A stretch of 64,000 bases of DNA. Source: DASXHD01 sp036488725. GTDB lineage: Bacteria; Myxococcota_A; Polyangia; Polyangiales; Polyangiaceae. The position numbers and the translations under genes were made by a program. The notes beneath the pieces were generated by a model. The model did not search any database. It was not told where the DNA came from and saw only the letters and a list, made by a program, of their open reading frames with translations. Below, piece by piece: positions 1 to 8,553 of this stretch; position 1 is the first letter of the stretch; each line of letters opens with the position of its first letter. The stretch covers positions 124,001-188,000 of the forward strand of contig DASXHD010000051.1 of the NCBI GenBank assembly GCA_036488725.1. The letters run 5' to 3'.

Positions 1-1
1 C

Positions 2-841
2 GCGTCGGGGCCGTCGCGGCTGTCGCTCGTCGTGAAAGACCAAGCTCGCGTGTCGGTCGTCGAAGGGGAAGGCGAGGAGCCACTCGCCGTGGCGTTCGCC
101 GCGCTGCTCGCGTCGGTGCGCGACGAGCACGCGCTCGAGCCGGCCGAGGTCGAGGTCGAAGCCGATTTGGCCGCGGGCGCCGGTCTCGGTTGCTCGGCGG
201 CGCTCGGGGTCGCGATCGCGCGTGCGCTGATCGAGGTCGACGACGACGACGTGCGGCGTCACGCGATGGCCTGGGAGCGCGTGTTTCACGGCAATCCGTC
301 GGGGATCGACGCGGCGGTCGCGGCGCTCGGAGGCGCGCTCGTTTTTTCGCGCGGCGCGATCGCTCCGCTCGACGTCGGTGCGCTGCTCGTGCTCGTCGTC
401 GGGCACTCGGGGCTCGAGTCGAGCACGCGTTCGATGGTCGAGTCGGTCGCGCGGCAGCTGAAACGTCAGCCGGAGCTCGTGCGGAAGACCTTCGACGCAA
501 TCGACGCGGTCGTGCGCAACGCGCGGCTCGCGATCGAGGCGGGCGACGTGAGCGCGCTCGGTAAGTTGCTCGACATGAATCAAATGCTGCTCGCGGGACT
601 CTTGCTTTCGACGCAGGAAATCGAAGCGATGTGCGCGTCGGCGCGGGCCGAGGGAGCGCTCGGCGCGAAGCTCACCGGCGCGGGCGGCGGCGGGTGCGTC
701 GTCGCGCTCGCCGAGTCGCGCGCGTCGGCCGAGCGCATCTTGGCCGCGTGGGAGCGCGAAGGGTTCACCGGTTTCGTTTCGGAGGTCGCGCCTGCGCGAC
801 GCGAGAGGGCGCGCGTCGCGCTCGGCGTGGTGGCGACATGA
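2..841 (+). CDS. mvaK1: Mevalonate kinase, 5'-truncated by window edge
   Basis: GHMP-family kinase that phosphorylates mevalonate with ATP in the cytosolic mevalonate route to isoprenoids. The reading frame is open to the left edge, and the N-terminal substrate/ATP segment expected at the start of the family is missing, so the true start lies upstream; the GTG at 32 is only internal. Visible motifs are the phosphate-binding loop GLGCSAALG (usual form GLGSSAA), the HGNPSGID segment that holds the catalytic Asp, and the C-terminal GAGGGG loop in KLTGAGGGGCVVAL. It overlaps the decarboxylase start by ATGA, so the genes are translationally coupled. Homoserine or galactokinase relatives are unlikely given the neighbours. 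Confidence 0.93.
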   Translation, partial: ASGPSRLSLVVKDQARVSVVEGEGEEPLAVAFAALLASVRDEHALEPAEVEVEADLAAGAGLGCSAALGVAIARALIEVDDDDVRRHAMAWERVFHGNPSGIDAAVAALGGALVFSRGAIAPLDVGALLVLVVGHSGLESSTRSMVESVARQLKRQPELVRKTFDAIDAVVRNARLAIEAGDVSALGKLLDMNQMLLAGLLLSTQEIEAMCASARAEGALGAKLTGAGGGGCVVALAESRASAERILAAWEREGFTGFVSEVAPARRERARVALGVVAT

Positions 842-1824
842 GCCGCGCGGTTGCCATCGCCCACCCGAACGTCGCGCTCGCGAAATATTGGGGGAAGCGC
901 GCGCGGCCCGGGAATTTTCCCGCCGTGCCGAGCTTGTCGGTCACGCTCGCGGGGCTCGCGACGCGCACGAGCGTCGCGTTCGACGGTGCGCTCGCGGCCG
1001 ACGAGATCGTGATCGGCGGCGAGCCGGTTTCCGAAGCCGATCGCACGCGCGTGACGGCGGTGCTGGATCGCATTCGCCGCGCTGCGCGCGAGACGCGACG
1101 CGCGCGCGTCGAGTCGGTCAACGATTTTCCGACGGCGAGCGGCCTCGCGTCGAGCGCTTCGGGTTACGCCGCGCTCGCGGTGGCGGCTGCCGCTGCGGCG
1201 AAGCTCGACGCGAGCTCCGAGATGCTGAGCGACGTCGCGCGGCGCGGATCGGCGAGCGCGGCGCGGAGCCTTTTTGGCGGCTGGGTCGAGCTCGAGGCCG
1301 GCGCGCCGTCGGGCGACGAAGAAGACGTGCTCGCCGCGCGATGCGTCGCGCCCGAGGACGCGCTCGACGCGCTCGTGCTCGTTTGTGTCGTCACCGACGC
1401 GAAGAAAGACGCCTCGTCGCGCGACGGCATGGCCGAGAGCGCGCGCAAGAGCCCGTATTGGGATGCGTGGCTCGCGTCGGCCCCGCGCAACTTCGCCGAG
1501 ATGAAGTCCGCCCTCGAGGCGCGCGATCTTCGTCGCGTCGGCGAGCTCGGGGAAGCGAGCGCGCTCGCGATGCACGCGGTCGCCATGGCGGCCGGCGTCG
1601 TCTACGTGCGCGGGACGACGCTCGAGCTCATGGCGCGCGTTCGCTCGCTTCGCGCCGACGGCGCGGCCGCATACGCGACGAGCGACGCGGGGCCGCACGT
1701 GAAAGTGCTCGTCGCCTCCGCCGATGCGCCCGCGGTGCGCGCAGTCCTCGAGGCCATGCCCGGCGTTCTCCGCGTGATCGAAGCGCGGCCCGGTCCGGGC
1801 GCCGTCGTCGTGGAGAAATCGTGA
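838..1824 (+). CDS. mvaD: Diphosphomevalonate decarboxylase
   Basis: Catalyses ATP-dependent decarboxylation of mevalonate diphosphate to isopentenyl diphosphate. The 328-residue length is typical. It begins with AIAHPNVALAKYWGKR, the family hallmark, followed by NDFPTASGLASSASGYAAL (phosphate loop), SAARSLFGGWVELEAG and YATSDAGPHVKVL, whose Asp is the expected catalytic base. The ATG at 838 is chosen because it overlaps the upstream stop and starts directly before the conserved HPNVALAKYWGK block; the frame is open further upstream but that part is antisense-like sequence. It lies between mevalonate kinase and phosphomevalonate kinase, which confirms the assignment. Confidence 0.96.
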   Translation: MSRAVAIAHPNVALAKYWGKRARPGNFPAVPSLSVTLAGLATRTSVAFDGALAADEIVIGGEPVSEADRTRVTAVLDRIRRAARETRRARVESVNDFPTASGLASSASGYAALAVAAAAAAKLDASSEMLSDVARRGSASAARSLFGGWVELEAGAPSGDEEDVLAARCVAPEDALDALVLVCVVTDAKKDASSRDGMAESARKSPYWDAWLASAPRNFAEMKSALEARDLRRVGELGEASALAMHAVAMAAGVVYVRGTTLELMARVRSLRADGAAAYATSDAGPHVKVLVASADAPAVRAVLEAMPGVLRVIEARPGPGAVVVEKS

Positions 1825-2717
1825 TGCGCGTCGCCGCCCCCGGAAAGCTCGTCATCGCCGGCGCGTACGCCGTGCTCGAGGGCGCGCCAGCGCTCGTCGT
1901 CGCGGTGAATCGTCGCGCGTACGCGTTCGATGGCCCGGGCGAGAGCACGACCGAAGTGCGCGCCGCGCTCGCGAAGCCGCCGGCGGTCGACGTCTCGGAG
2001 CTCCAGCACGAAGGAACGAAGCTCGGCCTCGGGTCGAGCGCGGCGGCGCTCGTCGCGGCCATCGCTTTGCGCGCGGCGCTTCGCGGAGGGGACCTCGCGT
2101 CGGAGTCGACGCGGCGAGCGATCTTCGCGCGCGCGCGCGAGGTTCACGCCGAGGTGCAAGGCGGCGGAAGCGGCGTCGACGTCGCGGCGAGCACGTACGG
2201 CGGCGTCCTTCGTTACACGACCGCGGGCGGCGCGGAGCGCGTGGAGCTGCCGCGCGGCGTGCGGTTCGTCGCGTTCTTCTCGGGCACGAGCGCGCGCACG
2301 AGCGATCTTCGCGCGCGGGTCGACGCCCTCCGCGCACGCGACGCACGGACCTTCGCCGCGCGGATCGCAGCGCTCGCCGACGTCGCGCGTGCCGCGGAAA
2401 AATCCGTGCAGGTGCCCGCGCCGCGCGCGTTCGTCGACGCGATCGCCGCCTCGGGCCCCGCGCTCGACGCGCTCGGTCACGCCGCCGACGCGCCGATCGT
2501 TCCGGCCGAGTTCGGCAAGCTCGGCGAGATCGCACGCGCGGAGAACGCCGCGTTCGTTCCGTCCGGCGCCGGCGGCGGCGACGTCGGTGTCTTCGTCGGT
2601 ACGGCCGCGCCTTCTTCGTCGTTCAAGAAGAGCGCCGCAGCCGCCGGCATGCGCGCCCTCGCGCTCGAAATCGACTCGGCAGGCGTTCGCGTCGAAACCA
2701 TCAGGAAAACCGCATGA
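1824..2717 (+). CDS. mvaK2: Phosphomevalonate kinase (GHMP family)
   Basis: Phosphorylates 5-phosphomevalonate to the diphosphate, the step before the decarboxylase. The 297-residue protein opens with VAAPGKLVIAGAYAVLEG, the GHMP N-terminal ATP/substrate segment, and carries GLGSSAAALVAA (P-loop-like) near residue 70 and a glycine-rich PSGAGGGDVGVFV segment near the C-terminus. The ATG at 1824 overlaps the last base of mvaD; a GTG one codon earlier is possible. At under 300 residues it is compact. Family membership and pathway position both support this substrate; sequence alone would allow another GHMP kinase. Confidence 0.88.
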   Translation: MRVAAPGKLVIAGAYAVLEGAPALVVAVNRRAYAFDGPGESTTEVRAALAKPPAVDVSELQHEGTKLGLGSSAAALVAAIALRAALRGGDLASESTRRAIFARAREVHAEVQGGGSGVDVAASTYGGVLRYTTAGGAERVELPRGVRFVAFFSGTSARTSDLRARVDALRARDARTFAARIAALADVARAAEKSVQVPAPRAFVDAIAASGPALDALGHAADAPIVPAEFGKLGEIARAENAAFVPSGAGGGDVGVFVGTAAPSSSFKKSAAAAGMRALALEIDSAGVRVETIRKTA

Positions 2718-4030
2718 AACGCACCTCGAGGCTTCCCGGGTTCTACAAAGTCAGCGTCGACGAGCGGCGCGCGCTCGTGAGCGAAGCGACGGGCGCCGAC
2801 GCGGGCGACATCGTTCGCTCGCTCGAAGCCGGCGGCCTCGACGAAGAGACGGCGGACAAATTCGTCGAGAACGTCATCGGCACCTACGCGCTCCCGTACG
2901 GCGTCGCGCTCAACGTCCGCGTGAACGGCACCGACCACGTCGTGCCGATGGTGGTCGAGGAGCCGAGCGTCGTCGCCGCAGCGTCGAACGCGGCGCGCAT
3001 GGTGCGCGAAGGCGGAGGCTTCACCGCCGAGACCGACGCGCCGCTCATGACCGCGCAGGTCCAGCTCACGAACGTGCACCATCGCGACGCCGCGAAAGAG
3101 CGCATCCTCGCGACCAAGCGCGCGCTCCTCGCGCTGGCCGACGGGGCCATCCCCGGGCTCGTCGAGCGCGGCGGCGGCGCGCGCGATCTCGAAGTGCGCC
3201 TCCTCGGCACCGACGAGGACGCGATGCTCGTCGTTCACGTCTATGTCGACTGTCGCGACGCGATGGGCGCCAACCTCGTCAACGGCATGGCCGAACGAAT
3301 CGCCCCGAATTTGGCCGAAATCGCGGGCGGTCGCGTTGGGCTGCGCATTCTCTCGAACCTCTGCGACCGCCGCTGCGTGCGCGTCACGTGCCGCGTTCCC
3401 GGCGCGGTTTTGGCGACCGAAGAAATGTCGGGCGAAGAGGTCATCGACGGCATCGTCAACGCGTCGCGATTCGCCGAGCTCGATCCGTACCGCGCCGCGA
3501 CGCACAACAAGGGCATCATGAACGGCATCGACGCCGTCGTGATCGCGACCGGAAACGATTGGCGCGCGGTCGAAGCGGGCGCGCACGCGTTCGCGGCGCG
3601 CGACGGTCGCTACGCTCCGCTCGCCGTGTGGAGGCGCGAGGGCGACGATTTGGTGGGCCGCCTCGAGCTTCCGCTCGCGCTCGGCACGGTCGGCGGAACG
3701 CTGCGCGTCCATCCCGCCGCGCGCCTCTCGCTGCGCCTCCTCGCGATCACGAGCGCGCAGGAGCTCGCCACCGTCGCGGCTTCGGTCGGCCTCGCGTCGA
3801 ACCTCGCGGCCGTGCGCGCGCTCGCGACGTGCGGCATTCAACGCGGGCACATGGCGCTCCACGCGCGCTCGGTAGCGCTCGCGGCCGGCGCGCTCGGCGA
3901 AGAGGTCGAGCGCGTCGCGACGTTGATCGTCGAAGCGCGCGACATCACCCTCGAAGCGGCGCAGAACGCCCTCCAAATCACCCGCAGCGTCGGCGAGAGC
4001 GCCCGCGCAGTGGAAGATTGGGAGAAGTGA
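2714..4030 (+). CDS. mvaA: HMG-CoA reductase, class II
   Basis: Reduces HMG-CoA to mevalonate, the committed step that feeds the three kinase/decarboxylase genes upstream. At 438 residues with no membrane anchor it is the bacterial class II type. Visible blocks are ENVIGTYALPYGVALNVRV (substrate Glu), VEEPSVVAAASNAARMV, DAMGANLVNGMAERIAP (nucleotide-binding DAMG motif), GIMNGIDAVVIATGNDWR, GTVGGTLRVHP and the catalytic-His segment GIQRGHMALHAR. The start overlaps mvaK2 by ATGA. The operon order is kinase-decarboxylase-kinase-reductase; HMG-CoA synthase and isopentenyl isomerase are not in view and may lie upstream. Cofactor preference cannot be read by eye. Confidence 0.96.
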   Translation: MKRTSRLPGFYKVSVDERRALVSEATGADAGDIVRSLEAGGLDEETADKFVENVIGTYALPYGVALNVRVNGTDHVVPMVVEEPSVVAAASNAARMVREGGGFTAETDAPLMTAQVQLTNVHHRDAAKERILATKRALLALADGAIPGLVERGGGARDLEVRLLGTDEDAMLVVHVYVDCRDAMGANLVNGMAERIAPNLAEIAGGRVGLRILSNLCDRRCVRVTCRVPGAVLATEEMSGEEVIDGIVNASRFAELDPYRAATHNKGIMNGIDAVVIATGNDWRAVEAGAHAFAARDGRYAPLAVWRREGDDLVGRLELPLALGTVGGTLRVHPAARLSLRLLAITSAQELATVAASVGLASNLAAVRALATCGIQRGHMALHARSVALAAGALGEEVERVATLIVEARDITLEAAQNALQITRSVGESARAVEDWEK

Positions 4031-4049
4031 CCCTAAACTAGACACGGTC

Positions 4050-4577
4050 ATGATGGCCGTGTTCCTCACGTGTCTGGTGATCGGGCTCGGCGCGCTCGCG
4101 ATTCAGCTCGTGGGCGGTCATGATGCGGGTCACGACGTCGGTCACGACACCGGTCACGACGGGCCGCTCATGCTCCTCGTGAGCTTGCGCTTCTGGGCGT
4201 TCGCGCTGCTCGCGTTCGGCCTCGTCGGATCGCTGCTTCTCTTCTTCGGCTTCGCCGGCGTCGTCACGAGCACGATCATCGCGCTCGTCGTCGGCTTCTC
4301 GTCCGGGTTCGTCGTCACGGCCGCGCTGCGACGCTTGCAAGTCCAAGTCACCTCGAGCGTCGCATCGAACCGCGAGGTCGTCGGTCGCGTCGGTCGCGTG
4401 ATCGTGCCGCCGTCCGCCGAAACACGCGGAAAAGTGCGCGTCAGCGTGCGCGGTCGCGACGTCGATTACGTCGCGCGATCGGTCGAGCCGCTCGAAGCCG
4501 ACGACCCCGTCCTCGTCGAAGACTGCGAAGGCAACGAGGTGAGGGTGAGCCGCGCGCCGAAAGAGCTCGCACCGTGA
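4050..4577 (+). CDS. NfeD-like membrane protein with GHD repeats
   Basis: A 175-residue inner-membrane protein. An N-terminal hydrophobic helix is followed by a histidine-rich stretch with four GHD repeats (residues about 22-37), then two or three further hydrophobic segments to about residue 100. A soluble C-terminal part (RVGRVIVPPSAETRGKVRVSV) resembles the OB-fold of NfeD proteins. NfeD partners commonly sit next to SPFH/flotillin genes and help organise membrane domains; two such genes follow within 13 bp, which supports the call. The GHD repeat could bind metal, but that is speculative. Two ATG codons lie in tandem at 4050 and 4053. Confidence 0.72.
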   Translation: MMAVFLTCLVIGLGALAIQLVGGHDAGHDVGHDTGHDGPLMLLVSLRFWAFALLAFGLVGSLLLFFGFAGVVTSTIIALVVGFSSGFVVTAALRRLQVQVTSSVASNREVVGRVGRVIVPPSAETRGKVRVSVRGRDVDYVARSVEPLEADDPVLVEDCEGNEVRVSRAPKELAP

Positions 4578-4589
4578 TAGCTTCGCTTC

Positions 4590-5918
4590 ATGCACGGTAC
4601 CCCGCCGCCGCCGGTCGACTCGGGTGACGTCGCGCTCGCGTTCGGGGTCGGCTTCGCCGTCGTCCTCGCGATCGGCGCGCTCATCTTCTGCATTCGGCAG
4701 TTCCTCTACATCTGCCCGCCGAGCCAGATCCTCGTCTTCTCGGGGCGCAAGCACAAGCTCACCGACGGATCGAGCGTGGGATTCAAAGTCCTTCACGGCG
4801 GTCGCGGCTTCCGCTGGCCGCTGCTCGAGCAAGTCTCGCGCATGGACGTGCGTCTCTACGGCGTCGAGGTCGGCGTGCAAAACGCCTTCAGCAAAGGCGG
4901 CATCCCGCTCACCGTGCACGCGATCGCGAACGTGAAGATCGCGACCGATCCGAAGCACGTGCACCAAGCCGTCGAGCGATTCTTGAACGCGCCTCCGCAG
5001 CAGATCGTGCTCGTCGCGCAGCAGACGCTCGAGGGCGTGCTCCGCGAGGTCTTGAGCCAGCTCACGCCGGAAGAGGTGAACCAGGATCGTCTCAAGTTCG
5101 CCGAGTCGCTCGTCGCGAACGCCAAAGACGACTTCGACAAGCTCGGCCTCGAGCTCGACGTGCTCAAAGTGCAGCACGTCTCCGACGATCAGAAATACCT
5201 CCAAAATCTCGGGCGCGCGCAGATCGCGACGATGCTCCGCGACGCGCAGAACGCCGAGAACCTCGCCGAGCAGCGCGTGCGCGAGGAGCAAGCCAAGGCG
5301 CGGCAGCGCGCCGAGAGCGCGCAGCAGCAGGCCGAGTCGAGCATCCTCCAAAAGCGCAACGGCTTCCGCGCCGAGATCGCGAAGCTCGAAGCCGAGGCGC
5401 TCGGCATCGAGAACGAAGCGCAGGTCGCGGCGGATACCGCGCGTGCGACCGCCGAGCAGGATCTCCAAGGATTGCGCGCCGAGCTCGCGAAGCTCGCGCT
5501 CCAAGTCGAGACGGTGCTCCCCGCGGAGGCTGCTGCGCAAGCTCAAGCCGCGCGCGCGCGTGGCGACGCGGCGCCGGTCGTCGAGAACGGAAAGGCCACG
5601 GCCGAAGCGATTCGCGTGCTCATCGACGAGTGGGCGAGCGCCGGTCCGCAGGCGCGCGACATTTACTTGCTCCAGCAGCTCGATGCGATCGTCGCGGCTG
5701 CGGTCGCGCGCGTCGGCGCGCTCGGCGTCGAAGAGCTCGAAATCGTCGACGGCGGCGACGCGGAGAGCCTCGGCGCGGTCGCATCGGCGTTTCCGCTGAG
5801 CGTCTCGCGCGTGCTCGAAGAGACGGGCCGCGCGATGGGCATCGACGTCCGCGCGCTCATCGACGGCCCCGCGGCGCCCGAAGTCGCACCCCACACGCTC
5901 CGCGGAGGCTCGCGATGA
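4590..5918 (+). CDS. SPFH/flotillin-like protein, first copy
   Basis: A 442-residue membrane-scaffold protein. One transmembrane helix (about residues 12-40) precedes an SPFH/band-7 domain (YICPPSQILVFSGRKHK through LTPEEVNQDRLKF, about 45-190) and a long Ala/Glu/Gln-rich coiled coil (about 200-320) with AEQRVREEQAKARQRAESAQQQ-type heptads. The shape matches flotillin/YqiK proteins that oligomerise at the inner membrane. It sits between an NfeD-like gene and a second SPFH gene, and its stop overlaps the next start by ATGA, so the three probably form one complex. Unlike classical flotillins it has a true N-terminal transmembrane helix. No catalytic activity is expected. Confidence 0.85.
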   Translation: MHGTPPPPVDSGDVALAFGVGFAVVLAIGALIFCIRQFLYICPPSQILVFSGRKHKLTDGSSVGFKVLHGGRGFRWPLLEQVSRMDVRLYGVEVGVQNAFSKGGIPLTVHAIANVKIATDPKHVHQAVERFLNAPPQQIVLVAQQTLEGVLREVLSQLTPEEVNQDRLKFAESLVANAKDDFDKLGLELDVLKVQHVSDDQKYLQNLGRAQIATMLRDAQNAENLAEQRVREEQAKARQRAESAQQQAESSILQKRNGFRAEIAKLEAEALGIENEAQVAADTARATAEQDLQGLRAELAKLALQVETVLPAEAAAQAQAARARGDAAPVVENGKATAEAIRVLIDEWASAGPQARDIYLLQQLDAIVAAAVARVGALGVEELEIVDGGDAESLGAVASAFPLSVSRVLEETGRAMGIDVRALIDGPAAPEVAPHTLRGGSR

Positions 5919-7186
5919 ACCCCGTCGGGATCGTTTTCAGCGTGGTGATCACGCTCGTGGCCGTCGCGTTCTTCGCGTGGCTCTTCTTGCGCAAGCTCCT
6001 CTACGTCGCCGCGCCAAACGAGGCCCTCGTCTTCAGCGGTGCGCGTCGCACGCTCGGCGAGCGCGAGGTCGGCTACCGCATCTTGCGCGGCGGCCGGAGC
6101 GTCCGCGTTCCGCTGCTGGAGCAAGTGAACCGCATCGACCTCACGATGTTCACGATCGACGTCGGCGTGCAGAACGCTTATTCGAAGGGCGGCATCCCGC
6201 TCAACGTCGTCGGCGTCGCGAACGTGAAGATCGCCGGCGACGAGCCGCTCCTCAACAACGCCGCCGAGCGCTTCCTCGGAAAGCCCGGGCAGGAGATCAT
6301 GCGCATCGCGAAAGAGACGCTCGAGGGAAACCTCCGCGGCGTCCTCGCGCAGCTCACGCCCGAGCAAGTCAACGAGGACAAGACGCGCTTCGCGCAGACG
6401 CTGATCGAAGAAGCCGAGCACGACATGAACCGCATGGGGCTCATGCTCGACACGCTCAAGATCCAAAACGTGTCGGACGACACGGGCTACTTGAACTCGA
6501 TGGGCCGCATCCGCGGCGCCGGCGTTCGTCAGAACGCGGCCATCGCCGAGGCGCAGGCGCAAGCCGACACCGCGGTGCAGAAGGCCGCCAACACGATGAA
6601 CGCCGAGCTCGCGAAGATCGACGCCGACCTCGAAATCTCGCGGCAGCAGTACGCCAAGCGCATCGCCGACGCGCGCACCAAGCGCACCGCGATGATCGCC
6701 GAGTCGCAAGGTCAGGTGTCGTCCGAAATTCAAAAGGTGCGCGCCGAGATCGAGCAACAGAAGGCCCGCGTTCTCCAAGTGCAGCGCAAGCTCGACGCCG
6801 AGGTCATCCAACCCGCCGAAGCGCAGCGCAAAGCGTCCGAAGAAAAAGCGCGCGGCGCCGCGGCGCGCATCATCGAGCAAGGCAAGGCGCAAGCGTCTTC
6901 GCTTCACGCGCTCATCGAGCAGTACAAGCGCTCGGGCGAGAACGCGCGCGCCGTGCTCGTCGTGCAAAAGCTCTTGCCGCTCGCCAACATGATCGCCGGC
7001 GCGCAGCAGAAGGTGGCTGTGAAGCGGCTCACGGTGCTCCCGCGCGGCGACGGCGTCGCGCAAGGCACCGGCGACTTCGCGCGCAAAGCGATCGGCGTGA
7101 CCGAGCAGCTGCGCGCGGCGACGGGGATCGATCTCAGCCAAGTGGCGCGGCGTCTCGCGCCGGCTCCGCCGAAAACCGACGACTGA
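5915..7186 (+). CDS. SPFH/flotillin-like protein, second copy
   Basis: A 423-residue paralogue of the preceding gene. The start at 5915 gives an N-terminal helix (IVFSVVITLVAVAFFAWLF), then a band-7 domain (PNEALVFSGARRTLGER to LTPEQVNEDKTRFAQ) and a coiled coil of AEAQAQADTAVQKAAN type heptads. It shares matching blocks with the first copy, such as VGVQNA(F/Y)SKGGIPL and LLEQV, showing a tandem duplication. The frame runs further upstream, but that part is a shadow of the first copy; the ATG overlapping its stop is therefore preferred. The pair probably hetero-oligomerises with the NfeD-like protein at the inner membrane. Confidence 0.85.
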   Translation: MNPVGIVFSVVITLVAVAFFAWLFLRKLLYVAAPNEALVFSGARRTLGEREVGYRILRGGRSVRVPLLEQVNRIDLTMFTIDVGVQNAYSKGGIPLNVVGVANVKIAGDEPLLNNAAERFLGKPGQEIMRIAKETLEGNLRGVLAQLTPEQVNEDKTRFAQTLIEEAEHDMNRMGLMLDTLKIQNVSDDTGYLNSMGRIRGAGVRQNAAIAEAQAQADTAVQKAANTMNAELAKIDADLEISRQQYAKRIADARTKRTAMIAESQGQVSSEIQKVRAEIEQQKARVLQVQRKLDAEVIQPAEAQRKASEEKARGAAARIIEQGKAQASSLHALIEQYKRSGENARAVLVVQKLLPLANMIAGAQQKVAVKRLTVLPRGDGVAQGTGDFARKAIGVTEQLRAATGIDLSQVARRLAPAPPKTDD

Positions 7187-7203
7187 ACCACGAACCGAAA
7201 AGC

Positions 7204-8250
7204 ATGGCCGACGATCCGAAACGCGACGCGCTGGGGGCGCTCCACGAAGTCTCGAACGCCCTCACCGTGCTGCTCGGCTGGGTCGCCGAGGCGCGCGATC
7301 CGAGCGCCGCGCCGGACGACGTGAAGAACGCGCTCCGCATCGTGGAGCAGCGCGCACGCGCCGCGCGCGACATGGCTCGGCGCGCGATCGGCGCGAAGGT
7401 TCCGCCGCCCGGCGACGCCGACCTCGACGCGGTGCTCGGCGAGGTCGTCGAAGCGCTCGCCCTCGAGGCCGAGCGCGCGCAAGCTCGCATCGTGCGGCGC
7501 GGCGACGCGAAATCGCGCGTGCCGCTCGGCGAGGACATGGCGCAGATCGTCACCAACCTCGCGCTCAACGCGCTCGCTTACGCGCCGAAGGGAAGCGAGA
7601 TCGACGTGGTCGCGAACGTCGGCGCACGCGAGGTCACGATCGACGTCGTCGATCGAGGGCCGGGCATCGCTTCCGAGCGGCGCGCGAGCGTCTTCGACGG
7701 CGACTCGACGCGTCAGGGCGGCGCCGGCATCGGACTTCGTCACGCGCGTGCGATGGCGCGCGCGGCGGGCGGGGACCTGCAGCTCCTCGAGAACGTCGGC
7801 CAAGCACACGGCGCGACCTTTCGCGTCTCCTGGCCGCGCGACGTCCCGACGAGCGTCGGCGAGCCACGCGCATCTCGGCCGAAGCTCCAGATCCTCGCCG
7901 GCTCGCGCATTCTCATCGTCGAGGACGACAACGACGTGACGACGCTCCTCGAGTCGGCGCTCGAGGCGCGCGGCGCCGAGGTCACGATCGCGCGCACCGC
8001 CGCCGAGCTCGCGGCGCGCATCGACGCGGGTCACACCGCCGTGCTCGTCGACTTGTCGCCCATCGCCGCCGACGTGCGCGGCGCGCTCGACATGGTCAAG
8101 CGTCAGGCCGAAGGCGCGGAGATCGTCTTCATCACCGGCAGCGCCGAGGCGTTGCCCGAAGGCATGGAAAGCGCAGCCTGGGTTCGCAAACCGTTCGAGG
8201 TGGGCGAGCTCGTGGCCATCCTTTCCCGCGTTTCGTCGGGCAAGGCTTGA
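7204..8250 (+). CDS. Hybrid histidine kinase with C-terminal receiver
   Basis: A 348-residue soluble two-component protein. An H-box-like segment (LHEVSNALTVLLGW, His14) precedes an HATPase domain with N-box NLALNALAYAP, G1 DRGPGIAS and G2 GGAGIGLRHAR. A receiver domain starts near residue 238 (ILIVEDDNDV), with phospho-acceptor Asp in VLVDLSP, a Thr in FITGSAE and the conserved Lys in VRKPF. There is no sensory or transmembrane segment, so the input must come from another protein, possibly the adjacent SPFH proteins. It starts 17 bp after the second SPFH gene and ends just before the tRNA-Leu promoter. No output domain is present, so the downstream target is unknown. Confidence 0.85.
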   Translation: MADDPKRDALGALHEVSNALTVLLGWVAEARDPSAAPDDVKNALRIVEQRARAARDMARRAIGAKVPPPGDADLDAVLGEVVEALALEAERAQARIVRRGDAKSRVPLGEDMAQIVTNLALNALAYAPKGSEIDVVANVGAREVTIDVVDRGPGIASERRASVFDGDSTRQGGAGIGLRHARAMARAAGGDLQLLENVGQAHGATFRVSWPRDVPTSVGEPRASRPKLQILAGSRILIVEDDNDVTTLLESALEARGAEVTIARTAAELAARIDAGHTAVLVDLSPIAADVRGALDMVKRQAEGAEIVFITGSAEALPEGMESAAWVRKPFEVGELVAILSRVSSGKA

Positions 8251-8273
8251 CGTTCGGTTCGAATGGTCATACT
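8247..8273 (+). promoter_or_regulatory. Candidate sigma-70 promoter for tRNA-Leu
   Basis: TTGACG at 8247-8252 and CATACT at 8268-8273 are separated by 15 bp, with TGG just before the -10. The spacing is short, but the site lies 15 bp upstream of the mature tRNA end and partly inside the kinase stop region. Confidence 0.35.
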
Positions 8274-8287
8274 CAAACGGCCCCCAC

Positions 8288-8369
8288 GCGAAGGTGGCGG
8301 AATTGGCAGACGCACTAGCTTGAGGTGCTAGCGGGTAACACCGTGCGGGTTCAAGTCCCGCCCTTCGCA
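8288..8369 (+). tRNA. tRNA-Leu (GAG anticodon)
   Basis: An 82-nt class II tRNA. The acceptor stem GCGAAGG (8288-8294) pairs with CCTTCGC (8362-8368), with discriminator A. The anticodon stem CTAGC/GCTAG encloses TTGAGGT, giving anticodon GAG for CUC/CUU leucine codons. There is a long variable arm and a GGTTCAAGTCC T-arm. The 3' CCA is not encoded (CAA follows the discriminator). tRNA-Leu genes are frequent integration sites, and a recombinase fragment lies about 450 bp downstream. Confidence 0.96.
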
Positions 8370-8391
8370 CAAACCAGCAAGAAGCCGGGAG

Positions 8392-8417
8392 AAAGCGCCG
8401 TAACTGGCGCTTTTTCA
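8392..8417 (+). terminator. Rho-independent terminator after tRNA-Leu
   Basis: AAAGCGCC (8392-8399) and GGCGCTTT (8406-8413) form an 8-bp stem with a GTAACT loop, followed by a T-rich tract. It probably ends the tRNA transcript. Confidence 0.8.
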
Positions 8418-8553
8418 TTTTATCCGAATCGGGATAGAGCCCCCCACAGAGCCCCCCGATTCTCAGGGATGCGTGACGATCGGAGCGGTGCGCGGTTTGT
8501 ACTGGGCTGCATCACGGATATGCTCAGCGAGCCACGCGCAAAGGGAGGGGCAA

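Noticed and set aside
4110..4165. CRISPR-like short repeats
   Set aside because: The 12-nt repeats are inside a coding frame and encode GHD units; no spacer pattern. No CRISPR array was seen anywhere in the window.
4038..5894. A 618-codon minus-strand open frame across the NfeD and first SPFH genes
   Set aside because: It is Arg/Ala/Asp-rich shadow coding opposite well-supported genes, as expected in very G/C-rich DNA; no motif or start signal.
8436..8457. 10-bp direct repeat AGAGCCCCCC twice, 12 bp apart, after the tRNA-Leu terminator
   Set aside because: Too short and low-complexity to call a recombinase arm site; noted only because of the nearby recombinase remnant.
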